From Mactra quadrangularis (taxonomy: Eukaryota; Mollusca; Bivalvia; Venerida; Mactridae): a DNA stretch of 64,000 bases. Each line of letters opens with the position of its first letter. The stretch's first letter is position 1. The position numbers and the translations under genes were made by a program. Shown here in pieces: positions 37,701 to 44,916 of this stretch. A model generated the notes under the pieces. That model did not search any database. It saw only the letters and a program-made list of their open reading frames with translations, and was not told the DNA's origin. Location of the stretch: contig CM046300.1 in NCBI GenBank assembly GCA_025267735.1, positions 33,799,322-33,863,321 on the forward strand. The letters are read 5' to 3'.

Positions 37701-38391
37701 ATAAATAAGAGCAAAAATCAAAAGTTCAAAAACTTTGTCTAGGAATGATATTGTCCTTTCTGGTTTGAATTAATCATTGACATTACTAGAAAATTGTGGT
37801 CTATTAGGTTGTTACTTACTGAACAGCTTTATTTGATATACAATACAAAATGACAACTTTCAACTGACATGTTGTCTTTCAGGGAGACAGGCTTTCTGTC
37901 TTTACCAGCTTGGCTGGCTGATAGATTTAGAAGTTTTTTAGACACAGACTGATGTATGTTAACTTTACTTTCAGACTACTGATGGCACTAAGGTTTATGA
38001 TGCATGTATAGATATGGAAGGTTTAAAGATAACAGTGATAGAACCTGATGAACCCTCTCTTACATTATCTGAGCAAGATATACAAGAAATGCATGATTAT
38101 TATGAAGAGCCGGAAACCATGCCTGATGATAATACAGCCAAACCGGTTCCTGGCATGGTTGCAGTACCGTTATTAGATGGACGTGTGGCTGTTATGTCTA
38201 CTGATTCACCTGCAAGTTCTGGAGCTGTGTCACTGGTCACAGCAGCTGGGGATTCCCCTAATATTGGACAAAAGTCAGTGAGTGAGAGCGTTTCCAGTCA
38301 AGCTAGTAATGGTTCCAGTCCACAAGATAATGGAACCAGTCGGCCAGTTAATAAACCAGGAGACCAAGATATCAGTATATTTACAAGTTAA
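16633..38391 (+). CDS. FCSK: L-fucose kinase (fucokinase), complete, 26 coding exons
   Basis: Phosphorylates L-fucose at the anomeric position (ATP + L-fucose to fucose-1-phosphate), the first step of cytosolic GDP-fucose salvage. The exons (listed separately) join with consistent GT-AG sites and phases into 1,205 codons plus stop; human FCSK is 1,084 aa. Residues 8-300 resemble the fucokinase/pyrophosphorylase-like N-terminal domain (VGSGGAT at 53-59, KNHGVY at 182-187, LDACTY at 243-248). Residues 365-417 look like hexapeptide beta-helix repeats. The GHMP kinase part starts near 724 ([18 protein letters not shown]), has the ATP loop GSGLGTSS near 853-860, [12 protein letters not shown], and the C-terminal GAGGGG at 1039-1044. 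About 115 residues at the end have no counterpart in the human enzyme. The start ATG has an in-frame TAA two codons upstream, and the first peptide matches the known N-terminus pattern (WTAIVITC). Recognition rests on remembered family motifs; I ran no search. Confidence 0.95.
17093..17244 (+). CDS. FCSK: FCSK exon 2
   Basis: Acceptor ATTTTACAG, donor GTAATT. Phase 1 in, 0 out. Encodes ELEIKQ, then [20 protein letters not shown], the glycine-rich motif of the pyrophosphorylase-like domain. Confidence 0.95.
17428..17721 (-). repeat. Dispersed repeat family A, copy 4 (FCSK intron 2)
   Basis: Reverse orientation, complete, between FCSK exons 2 and 3. Its end GGTTTCCACATTACATTTCTTG is the complement of the family start. 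Confidence 0.75.
17975..18025 (+). CDS. FCSK: FCSK exon 3
   Basis: Short 51-nt exon, phase 0 to 0, acceptor ATATTTCAG, donor GTGAGT. Encodes [17 protein letters not shown], matching the human segment ending in ILILHMG. Confidence 0.92.
18567..18692 (+). CDS. FCSK: FCSK exon 4
   Basis: Acceptor CATTACAG, donor GTAAAA, phase 0 to 0. Contains [14 protein letters not shown], matching the conserved DCGRAFTCLP region of vertebrate fucokinase. Confidence 0.95.
19306..19378 (+). CDS. FCSK: FCSK exon 5
   Basis: Acceptor ATTTTAG, donor GTATTA, phase 0 to 1. Encodes [16 protein letters not shown], matching human PPGVWVCSTDMLLSVP. Confidence 0.95.
19737..19831 (+). CDS. FCSK: FCSK exon 6
   Basis: Acceptor TATTTTCAG, donor GTAAGT, phase 1 to 0. 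Encodes [19 protein letters not shown] then [17 protein letters not shown] corresponds to QNHGVY in the human enzyme. Confidence 0.95.
20263..20343 (+). CDS. FCSK: FCSK exon 7
   Basis: Acceptor AACTTTTCAG, donor GTAACT, phase 0 to 0. Encodes [20 protein letters not shown] and KDGSVPM. Confidence 0.93.
20420..20713 (+). repeat. tRNA-derived SINE, family B, copy 3 (FCSK intron 7)
   Basis: A-box GCTAGCTCAGTCAATAG, degenerate B-box, complete tail ending GTTAAACCC. Between FCSK exons 7 and 8. Confidence 0.8.
20760..20879 (+). CDS. FCSK: FCSK exon 8
   Basis: Acceptor TTATTTCAG, donor GTAAAT, phase 0 to 0. Contains [19 protein letters not shown], one of the best conserved stretches of the N-terminal domain. 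Confidence 0.96.
21485..21662 (+). CDS. FCSK: FCSK exon 9
   Basis: Acceptor ACTTTCAG, donor GTAAGT, phase 0 to 1. Starts [11 protein letters not shown], matching human LSLFFDILHCM. A Gly/Ser-rich insert (residues about 335-350) is followed by [13 protein letters not shown]. Confidence 0.94.
22180..22316 (+). CDS. FCSK: FCSK exon 10
   Basis: Acceptor TTTCTAG, donor GTCAGG (non-consensus +3 to +6), phase 1 to 0. Encodes a poorly conserved linker, including [18 protein letters not shown], ahead of the beta-helix section. Confidence 0.88.
22556..22634 (+). repeat. SINE family B tail fragment 1 (FCSK intron 10)
   Basis: Only the 3' tail: TAACCTATACAATGTGTTGC to TTAAACCCAACAAA. Lies 54 bp before a second tail fragment. 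Confidence 0.65.
22688..22763 (+). repeat. SINE family B tail fragment 2 (FCSK intron 10)
   Basis: Second copy of the tail (TAACCTATACAATGTGTTGC, TTAAAGCCAACCA), ending just upstream of FCSK exon 11. Confidence 0.65.
22791..22949 (+). CDS. FCSK: FCSK exon 11 (hexapeptide repeats)
   Basis: Acceptor TGTTTCAG, donor GTATTG, phase 0 to 0. Encodes 53 residues with a repeating V/I-x-x-S/G-x-I pattern ([20 protein letters not shown], then [10 protein letters not shown]). This resembles the left-handed beta-helix of nucleotide-sugar pyrophosphorylases. Confidence 0.94.
23287..23440. repeat. Imperfect (ATT)n microsatellite, FCSK intron 11
   Basis: Long run of ATT/GTT/ATC triplets. The open frame across it encodes only Ile/Val/Tyr runs and is not a gene. 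Confidence 0.9.
23707..23826 (+). CDS. FCSK: FCSK exon 12
   Basis: Acceptor TATTTCAG, donor GTTAGT, phase 0 to 0. Encodes [20 protein letters not shown] and [16 protein letters not shown] (23836-24137) lies 9 bp past this exon, just beyond the donor. Confidence 0.9.
23836..24137. mobile_element. CAGGGGCAGATCC element, copy 2, intact (FCSK intron 12)
   Basis: Begins CAGGGGCAGATCCAGG and ends CGCTGGATCTGCCCATG, imperfect 15-bp inverted ends. GTTTT on both sides (23831-23835, 24138-24142) looks like a 5-bp target duplication. Non-coding, with long G-runs near the left end and C-runs near the right. Starts 9 bp past FCSK exon 12. Confidence 0.8.
24944..25045 (+). CDS. FCSK: FCSK exon 13
   Basis: Acceptor AATTTGTAG, donor GTAAGT, phase 0 to 0. 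Encodes [20 protein letters not shown] and [14 protein letters not shown], matching the human RTGVRAWDLWDPET stretch. Confidence 0.92.
25724..25857 (+). CDS. FCSK: FCSK exon 14
   Basis: Acceptor ATTTTACAG, donor GTATTT, phase 0 to 2. Contains [20 protein letters not shown], matching human [20 protein letters not shown]. Confidence 0.95.
26050..26269 (-). repeat. Dispersed repeat family A, copy 5 (FCSK intron 14)
   Basis: Reverse orientation, truncated at the same side as copy 3, between FCSK exons 14 and 15. Confidence 0.7.
26817..26894 (+). CDS. FCSK: FCSK exon 15
   Basis: Acceptor ACATTTCAG, donor GTAAGA, phase 2 to 2. Encodes [25 protein letters not shown], matching human WRASWRLSWEQLQPCLD. 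Confidence 0.93.
27043..27115 (+). repeat. SINE family B tail fragment 3 (FCSK intron 15)
   Basis: Tail only: GTTGGTTGACTG, ATGACCTATATAATG, GTTAAACCCAACCAAAG. Confidence 0.65.
27263..27399 (+). CDS. FCSK: FCSK exon 16
   Basis: Acceptor TTTATTTCAG, donor GTAAAC, phase 2 to 1. Encodes [20 protein letters not shown] and ends MLLATLDS, like human LLATLDQ. A 4.2-kb intron follows. Confidence 0.93.
28037..28340 (+). repeat. tRNA-derived SINE, family B, copy 4 (FCSK intron 16)
   Basis: Full-length: A-box CTAGCTAAGTTGG, B-box GGGTTTGATTCC, tail TATGACCTATACAAT...GTAAACCCAATAAAA. An open frame across it is incidental. Confidence 0.85.
28450..28735. repeat. Dispersed repeat D, copy 1 (FCSK intron 16)
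   Basis: Shares AGTTTCCATGAATTGTTAAT, CACAATTTG and TCCCTAATGCTAAGTAGGAA with the copy at 59490. Confidence 0.6.
29106..29307. mobile_element. mariner-like MITE, copy 1 (FCSK intron 16)
   Basis: TA target sites, ends CATTGGGATCC and AGAAACTTTTGGACCCCAGTG. Internal AT-rich non-coding sequence shared with the copies at 42050 and 62546. Confidence 0.75.
29378..29404 (+). CDS. Possible alternative 27-nt in-frame microexon of FCSK
   Basis: Within the 27,400-31,627 intron. Acceptor GTTTTTACCAG, donor GTATAT, and 27 nt that keep phase 1 on both sides. Inclusion would add nine residues (VWKVSMETK) between ATLDS and VGEES without breaking the frame. The human protein is a similar length to the skipped form here, so if real it is probably optional. 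It could also be chance: it rests only on splice-site shape and phase. Confidence 0.3.
30352..30676. mobile_element. MITE-like element with AGGGTTTTAC ends
   Basis: CAGGGTTTTAC at the left and GTAAAACCCTT at the right, with TTAAT near both ends. Interior non-coding. In FCSK intron 16. A lone left-end-like CAGGGTTTTTAC also occurs at about 49,032. Confidence 0.5.
31628..31785 (+). CDS. FCSK: FCSK exon 17
   Basis: Acceptor CTCTTACAG, donor GTACTA, phase 1 to 0. Encodes [15 protein letters not shown] then [17 protein letters not shown], nearly identical to human [21 protein letters not shown]. Confidence 0.97.
32141..32287 (+). CDS. FCSK: FCSK exon 18
   Basis: Acceptor GTTACTTCAG, donor GTAACT, phase 0 to 0. 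Contains [10 protein letters not shown] and [20 protein letters not shown], strongly conserved just before the kinase domain. Confidence 0.97.
32583..32744 (+). CDS. FCSK: FCSK exon 19 (start of GHMP kinase domain)
   Basis: Acceptor TATATTTCAG, donor GTATGT, phase 0 to 0. Contains [20 protein letters not shown], the fucokinase form of the GHMP family N-terminal motif (compare AP.RV...G.h.D). These residues are expected to contact the sugar. Confidence 0.98.
32973..33118. repeat. Imperfect (ATT)n microsatellite, FCSK intron 19
   Basis: ATTATT/TAATAA triplets, ending in a short (TAG)5 run, 60 bp before FCSK exon 20. Confidence 0.88.
33181..33316 (+). CDS. FCSK: FCSK exon 20
   Basis: Acceptor GATATTTCAG, donor GTAAGT, phase 0 to 1. 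Begins [17 protein letters not shown], matching human RPIGARARRIPEPELWL. The intron before it holds an (ATT)-type microsatellite. Confidence 0.95.
33976..34113 (+). CDS. FCSK: FCSK exon 21
   Basis: Acceptor GATTACAG, donor GTATGT, phase 1 to 1. Encodes [14 protein letters not shown] and [15 protein letters not shown], the lead-in to the ATP-binding loop. Confidence 0.97.
34490..34584 (+). CDS. FCSK: FCSK exon 22 (GHMP ATP-binding loop)
   Basis: Acceptor TTTTTACCAG, donor GTAAGT, phase 1 to 0. Completes the [12 protein letters not shown] motif, the GHMP P-loop-like element (P-x-GxGLGSS) that binds ATP phosphates. Confidence 0.98.
35049..35267 (+). CDS. FCSK: FCSK exon 23
   Basis: Acceptor ACTTGCAG, donor GTAATC, phase 0 to 0, 73 residues. 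Contains [19 protein letters not shown] and [16 protein letters not shown]. The Asp in WQDQ is in the position of the GHMP catalytic/Mg-site aspartate by analogy. Confidence 0.98.
35829..35928 (+). CDS. FCSK: FCSK exon 24
   Basis: Acceptor TGTTGCAG, donor GTAGGT, phase 0 to 1. Encodes [20 protein letters not shown] and ends CATYFQQ, matching human DVLRSWYARLPAVVQN. Confidence 0.95.
36938..37161 (+). CDS. FCSK: FCSK exon 25 (GHMP C-terminal motif)
   Basis: Acceptor ATGTTTCAG, donor GTATGG, phase 1 to 0. Encodes [14 protein letters not shown] and [26 protein letters not shown] is the conserved C-terminal glycine motif of GHMP kinases. Confidence 0.98.
37212..37351. mobile_element. Foldback MITE, copy 1 (FCSK intron 25)
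   Basis: Nearly palindromic 140 bp: GGCAAGTTGCCTTAGCATAT pairs with ATATGCTTTGGCAACTCGCC; nearer the centre TGGTACCCT pairs with AGGGTACCA. Confidence 0.75.
37380..37445. repeat. Short (ATT/ATC)n microsatellite, FCSK intron 25
   Basis: GTTATTATTATTATTACAGG followed by ATTATCATCATCATTAT. Confidence 0.8.
37975..38391 (+). CDS. FCSK: FCSK exon 26 (last), with long C-terminal tail
   Basis: Acceptor TACTTTCAG; ends at a TAA. The first 20 or so residues finish the kinase fold ([20 protein letters not shown]). The rest, about residues 1,092-1,205, is acidic and then rich in Ser, Gly, Asn and Pro (for example [20 protein letters not shown]) and looks disordered. Vertebrate fucokinase ends about where this tail begins. 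Confidence 0.93.
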   Translation, partial: TTDGTKVYDACIDMEGLKITVIEPDEPSLTLSEQDIQEMHDYYEEPETMPDDNTAKPVPGMVAVPLLDGRVAVMSTDSPASSGAVSLVTAAGDSPNIGQKSVSESVSSQASNGSSPQDNGTSRPVNKPGDQDISIFTS

Positions 38392-38847
38392 ACAGTAAGA
38401 ATTAACATGGATAACTTAGGTTGTACTGCTGTGTTGACCAGAAGATGTGTGTTCATTCATAATTTTTACCTAACATGTCACTGTAGTGTGTATCATTCCC
38501 ATATTGAAAATCCTTCTTCTCCCTTTAAGGAATGTTTGTGAAACCTAGTGAAAAATACATAGAAGTGTCTCCCTTTAATAGATAAATGTAATGAAGAGTT
38601 ATGTCCCTTTATAAAATGTATAGAGAGAGTTGTGTCCCCTTAAGAGATGTATTTAGTGAGTTGTGTCACCTTTTAACAATGGTAATATGCCTGTCCCAAT
38701 CTTCATACAAATCTGGTTTTTTTTTTACTCACTTTGGCCTCAGTCAAAATATAACCATAATAGATTGGATTTGGAACTAAGGTTGAATAGTTGTTTCAGC
38801 TGTAAAACTTTGTTTGTATCAGTTGTACTCATGTAGAAGGAAGTTGA

Positions 38848-38853
38848 AATAAA
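38848..38853 (+). terminator. Candidate proximal FCSK poly(A) signal
   Basis: AATAAA about 457 nt past the stop, followed at once by a GT-rich stretch. Further AATAAA hexamers at 40838-40843 and 41158-41163 could give a longer 3' UTR. Which is used cannot be told from sequence. Confidence 0.45.
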
Positions 38854-39439
38854 AGTGTGTGTACTTAGGGCAATAGGCTTTTAATTTTTGTTGCATGCTT
38901 TTCAGCAGTAAAATGTAAGATGACTTATTTTCCATGGATGCAGTTTTGCTCAGATGCATTCTGTACAAACAAACATTTTTTTGTCTTGAAAAATCCTTAA
39001 ATGTGAGTTCCTAACCTTTAACTTTCGAGTTCCTATTATGAATTATTGTAGTCATTTGGTTGGGAGTTTTTAGTAAACTCTGAATACATTGATTTAATTT
39101 ATAAAATATATAATGAAGTGCCTTGTAGACATCATGTCTTGAAAATGACTATTTATATTTTATATACAATGTTTTACTTTGTGATATGTTTACTTCTGAA
39201 ACAAATTTTAATCAAAATATAATGTTTGTAGTTATTTCTTTTTGATTTTTACATTTTACAATGAATTTAAATATGAGTTATAATTCAATTTTACCCACTT
39301 ACTTACTGTTACATCTATTGACAATCAAGCATCACTTTATTCATGATTGTTAAGTTTCATTCAACTGTCAGTAGCTCCTACATTAACCCTGCTAATTTAT
39401 GTAGATGCAAAATTTCTATTTTATCAATAGTGATTAAAG

Positions 39440-39860
39440 TAGAACTCAATCTCTGTAAACAGATATCCTGTAGAGCGTTGTTGTACAGGATCTTTTAGGT
39501 TCCAATGAAGGGTCACATTGAGATGACCTTCATGTCAACCAATCAATGCGTAGCTTTCATCTAGACCAAATACTATTGAAAGCATTTTGATTTCGTAATT
39601 TCTATTTTTATACCAAGGTTTGCAAGCTAATTTGACAGCTGTATTTTTCACAGTCTGCGATTGGAGAGCTCATTTTAAATTGCGTGACGTACATGATGTA
39701 ATGAAGTTACTAAACATAACAATTTCGTCATGAATATCATAGTGAGAAAAGGTCACCTTAACATGACCCTTGTAAGAAAACGGCCAGATCTAAATTAGCG
39801 AGTAGGCAAGTGGAAAATTTTAGATCGGGTTTTAATCAGATTGTGAAAAAATGTGGTACT
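39440..39860 (-). repeat. 420-bp repeat, copy 2
   Basis: Reverse orientation, downstream of FCSK; aligns nearly end to end with 11500-11915. Here it is not enclosed by the CAGACGATCC repeats. Confidence 0.75.
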
Positions 39861-41228
39861 AAGTATTTGAATACTTGGGGTTAATGTATGCGCCACTGAA
39901 GCTGAATATAATATAACAATATCTTATGTTCATTTCATTGAGGCAACCATAAGTCATTTTTTCAAACTTGTGATATATCATTGCTCATTTTGTTTAAGTA
40001 TAGTATTATAGTTTAGTAATTATTTATTTTTTAATGCTTCGCCAAATATAGAATGTTGCGGTTTAGTTATCATTTACCAATTTGAATCATGTATTTATTT
40101 TGATATTTATTTATGTTAACCTTTGCCTTCCTACATTTTGTGTTTATTAATGATTTTAAATACTAGTTGACTACACAGGGATGTGGAATTCCTAATTTTT
40201 TCTGATTTCTTTAATTATACTCGTCCGTGGTCAAAATGCACATGTCCAGAGGTTTGGTGTTCAAAATGTGTTCGACTTCTATTATGCATATGTTCTGAAA
40301 TTTTAACTTATTCCTACTCAAAAATTGAAATTGAGATAAGTAAGTATTATAAAACCAGGCCCTGAAGTCATTTACTCCCAAAGTAAAAATCAAATCTACA
40401 TCTATTTTTGTCTGTCAATGTGCATGACCCCTTACTTCAGTCCAATTACTAGTGTACATGTAAACATTATATATATATGCAACTTTGTTTAACTGATAAA
40501 TGTACAATTGTAGTGATACTACAAGAGTGCTTTGTCAAAAATGCCAATTTAAAAAAATGCCATGATTAAGTTATAGCCAAATATTTTATTGAATTATGTA
40601 TAACTGTTGTGATTGGTTATCCTATGTTATTTTGTCAGTGCAATATATGTATCACAATCATGTTATGTTATTTAGTATTCATGTTAACTATTTCTGAAGT
40701 TTTTTATTGATTTTTTTTTGTTATGGTATCCTGGTGGTATGTTTCTTGTTTGTATATATATTTAACCTTTTCTGAAATTTCATTTTTACAAAGTCTCATC
40801 ATTTTTTTGTATTTATTTTTGATTAGGATTTATTAGCAATAAAACTTAGTGATGCAAATCCAATCGAGTAAATTTTTGTAATATTGAAAGCTGGTTGATT
40901 TCCAACTTTTTAGACTTTCAAAGATTATGATTTTTAAGGGTAACTGTGCACTTTTTGTATAATTTTTTTAGGAATATTAATTTTTGGATATGAGTATTTA
41001 TGAAGTGATATTATTCATGATTGATTATAAAAATGACTCTAGGGTTATAAACCCTATAGAATGTACATAGTGCTCAAAACTCAATTTTGACATCAAGCTG
41101 TAGTGTTCCTATTTATTTCATAGATATGTCGAAATACTGTACTCTAGTTAAAATAGAAATAAAGGCTTTACAAATATTGTCTCTTATTTACAAAAAAGTA
41201 ATGAGGATAAAAAAAATTGTATCGTAAG

Positions 41229-42004
41229 TAGGGCTGCAACGATTCAATTCGATACATCGAAACTCGATTGCAAGGTCGCCGATTCGATTTCGATTCGGGA
41301 CCCGCGAGTTTCGATTCGATACTGACTGTTAAAAGTGTCTACATAAGTTATAACGATAAAAGCAAAGGCGTGCCTAAAAGTCAAAGTATACGTTGACAGT
41401 GAAACTGAGTTTCACTTTGTTACATTTCTGTTAAATTTTCATTACGATTTTATGTAGCATGATTGGAAACTATGTTCCAAATATACATTCTATAGTATAT
41501 ACCCCGATCCTCCGCCAATTGGGTCGGTGTGATTGAATTTTACCTGTTCTGACAAACTGGAAGATTTTAGACTCCGCATGAGCAAGCCAAGTTTCGTTGT
41601 TAGTTTATTCAAATTTAAATAGTGTCGCATGCACAGTGAATGTTTAACTAATATGTACAATAGTATACCAAGAACTGCATCTTTCTACAATTTATGATCC
41701 ATGCTGTCTTTACGTTTTAAGTCGATATTACATTAATCATACATTTTCGCGGCCTTTACATTCGTACCCAATCCATTTCGTACTTGAATAAAGCAAATAT
41801 TAAGTATCAGATTTTCGAATTTCGTGTTATCCAATTTTAGTAACACTTTCATTTAATTAATATCATTTAGTTTTAAGCTCAAATAGATGTATAAATGCAT
41901 ATTTGTAGTAAATTGAATTAATAAAAGAATCGAATCGAAAAAAATCGAATCGAAAAAAAAAGTATCGAATCGAATCGACTTTCCGGTGAATCGTTGCAGC
42001 ACTA
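41229..42004. mobile_element. hAT-type non-autonomous transposon
   Basis: Ends TAGGGCTGCAACGATTC and GAATCGTTGCAGCACTA (one mismatch between arms). Perfect 8-bp target duplication ATCGTAAG at 41221-41228 and 42005-42012. 776 bp without a transposase frame; GAATCGA-rich sub-terminal repeats on both sides. Confidence 0.93.
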
Positions 42005-42049
42005 ATCGTAAGTCTGTTCTCAAGTTTTATAACCTCAGGCTCTGAACTA

Positions 42050-42291
42050 TACTGGGGTCCAAAAGTTTCTTTACACTATTTTTAAATAATTTTTATTTTC
42101 CTATAAAAAAATATTGCAGACATATTTTATAGAGTATCTTTATTGAACATATATAATACATAATGGACATAATTGATGGTTCATGTTAAACTTTAAATTA
42201 CATGTAGTTGTGAAACTGTATATTAGTTGTGAAACTGTAGCTTAGTTGTGAAATATGTCAATATGTTAAAAGAAACTTTTGGACCCCAGTG
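42050..42291. mobile_element. mariner-like MITE, copy 2
   Basis: Terminal inverted repeats CTGGGGTCCAAAAGTTTCTT and its complement, flanked by TA. The best-preserved copy; includes a local triplication of TTAGTTGTGAAACTGTA. Confidence 0.85.
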
Positions 42292-42883
42292 TATATCTGT
42301 GTTACAATGTTTTGTCGTGGATTTACCATTTCTATACAAGCTAAAATTAGAACCAATCAGAATAGTTGTATTCTGAATCTCTGACTCATTCAAATATTGG
42401 TATGGAATGAAACTGGACACTGATTTGCCTCTTGGCGCACTAACCATATTTCACTTGGGCTATTGTGATTTTGCTGGAACAATTGCTGTAAATTTTTGTC
42501 CTTGGCAAAACACTGCTATGACAAATTGTGAAACAAAGTTATAAATGTCTTAACCTCTTTGATATTAGATTTGTTTATGAAACCTGTTTTATTTGTGTAT
42601 TTATCCACCTCTCCTTTCACCCTTGTTTTGTTTGGATTGTTTTAATTACATTGTGAACTTACATTTTGTATTGTTTGTAGAATTGTGAGTCTTTGTGATC
42701 TATAGACATGTCTTTATAAGATTGATTAGTGCTTCCATTGCCGAAAATGTGATTTATTTAAATTAACAAAACGTTGGTCTTGTTTCACTTAACTTGTTTC
42801 ACTTAACTTCTCATAGTGAGGTTGGTATTAGGTGAACTTTTTTTAGACATAGTAATTTTATAGTATTTTTTCAGTATTTTATA

Positions 42884-42960
42884 GGCCAGTATGGTCGAGT
42901 GGTTATAATGTTGGACATCATTGGATAGCTAGATCTGTGTTGCTCAACATCCAAAACCTT
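42884..42960 (+). repeat. tRNA-like SINE, family C, copy 2
   Basis: GTATGGTCGAGTGGTTATAA and GTTGGACATCATTGGATAGC match the family C head. Confidence 0.55.
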
Positions 42961-43155
42961 CCCTGTTGTTTACTTTAGAGAAAAAAAACCTGTTAGTCTT
43001 ACTTTACTGTACTGTACTGGGGGACCAGGAAATCAACTTAAGAGTGATAACTGATAATCTAAGTTGGAAGAACTTGAGCTAAAAAAATAGTATTTAATAT
43101 AAACCTATTTTATATATGGCACTAAGAGCTTTTATGCCTTCTGTCTTTTGATTAA

Positions 43156-43297
43156 GGGTGAGTTTCCTAAGCATATTGCTAGTTAGCGCTTTGTGCCCTG
43201 GAACCCTAATTGCACCAAAAGAAATATATAGGTGATATAAAATTAAGGATATCAGGGGGCAAAGCGCTGGCTAACAATATGCACAGAAAACTTGCCC
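43156..43297. mobile_element. Foldback MITE, copy 2
   Basis: Same family (GCGCTTTGTGCCCTGGAACC, CACCAAAAGAAATA, GGGGGCAAAGCGC). A fragment of the family also occurs at about 19,890-19,990. Confidence 0.7.
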
Positions 43298-43621
43298 AAT
43301 GTGATTTTGGAAAATTTATGGAACATTTTATTTTCTTGTCAAAATATGGAATAAGAAATCCCAATCTGAGATGACTTGTAACTAACCCTGTTTATGATGC
43401 TTTAGAAATGAAATTTTTACCATGGACTGTTTCATATCAATATACACTATGTCATAGTTTAGTCATTAAGATTAATTGTAATCTGCAAATCATTTTATTC
43501 TAACCATATTTTATAATAAAAACAAAAATCGATATTATTTGTGTACATCTTATATATTGTCCAAATTAAACAATGCACTAAACAACTACGTACAAGTCCT
43601 TTAGATATCTATTCAGGTGAC

Positions 43622-43735
43622 AAACAATTTGTCCAAGTGGTTACAACATTAGACTTGTAATCGTTGGATAGCCACCCTGTGTTTGTTTAAATCAAGTCCA
43701 AAATCCACATTGTTTCTTTGAGCAAGAAACTTCTA
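43622..43735 (+). repeat. tRNA-like SINE, family C, copy 3
   Basis: TTTGTCCAAGTGGTTACAAC, GACTTGTAATCGTTGGATAG, then TTTAAATCAAGTCC in the B-box position. Confidence 0.5.
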
Positions 43736-43759
43736 TACCAGCTCTGTACGAATGGACAA

Positions 43760-44095
43760 GGAAGACAAGTTTTAACTTGTTTTTCTGGAATAAAAACATG
43801 ATGTATACATCAGGGAAAAATGTATCTTGGGCCAAACATTTTACCCCATTTTTTGCCTCAATCGGCTCCAGGGCATTCGCATAGATAAACATGGGCAGAA
43901 TTTTGAGCATAAACCAGCATTTGTACCCATAAACACACATTCACCACATTTTTTTCGGACTGAAAAACGTTTTCTCTGGAACCAGTTCCATTTTGACTTA
44001 ATTCCCTTCCTATGGTCCAAACGAACCAGGAAATGTGCCACAACCAGTACCTGAGGCCTTCCAGGGGGCAGCAGGCTGTTTTTAAGGCTTCACAT
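43760..44095 (+). repeat. Single unit of the 325-bp family, 2.9 kb upstream
   Basis: Carries TTTTCTCTGGAACCAGTTCC, CCTTCCTATGGTCCAAACGA and GAAATGTGCCACAACCAGTA in the same order as the array units. Confidence 0.8.
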
Positions 44096-44916
44096 AGTAC
44101 TGTTACGTTCCAGCTAGTGATCAGCTTCTCGATGTTGTACTGTAGGTCTAACTGGTAATACAGACAATAGTGATCCAAAAAGGAAATATGAAGCGCTTTG
44201 TGCTTATATCTACAACCTTTAGCTTGATAAGGCCTTGGTAGAATTTTATAAGAAAACAAAGTTGTGAATTTCGATTTCTAAAATCTATTAAAATATTTAA
44301 TTTTTCTCAACAGTAAATCTAATTATACATATTCACAATTTAAAGATAATATGAAGAATTCCTGCGAGTTTAGCAAATGTATTAATAATTTAAAGCACAA
44401 AAATCTAGGGAATCCACTATTTAAATAACAATATATCAGACTGCACTCAAAATAATAATGTACCGTTGTTTTCTCAACTTTAAAAAACGAAGTCATCAGA
44501 CTACTGTTAAGATAATACTTAGCAACGTATAGGTCTACTATACAGAGTATGAGTAATTTAAACTTAACTTAATTCAGGCCTCCTAGTGAAACCTTTAAAA
44601 CCTTTAAAAACCTTTAATTTCAGAGCAAACCTTTAAAACTTTACATTTTCCCAGAAAACCTTTGAAACGCAAAAATAGCCTGTAATTCTCACTCAAAACC
44701 TTTATATTTGCTCTCACTGGTTGCCGTGCTAGCTTAAAGCAAGTAATGGATTTTGTTCTGCATTTTCCCTACACTGTAAAACAGGAGCTATGTATGATAT
44801 AAATACCGGGGTATGCAGAGAAAATAGATATACACATTAAATAAGGTATGTATTATATTGCATAATTCAAACAGTATATAACATCAAAAAATGACTTTGG
44901 TATGACTGTCGGGTTA

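Larger units (their letters stand above)
38392..41228 (+). other. FCSK 3' UTR and downstream flank
   Basis: No ORF of note. Contains a degenerate run of five units with core TGTCCCTTTAA at about 38,515-38,680, three AATAAA hexamers, and one copy (39,440-39,860, reversed) of a 420-bp repeat also found at 11,500. T-rich tracts are frequent near 40.7-41.0 kb. Confidence 0.5.

Noticed and set aside
43841..44259. Minus-strand frames of 66-133 residues
   Set aside because: They cross a single unit of the 325-bp repeat family; frames are not kept between units.
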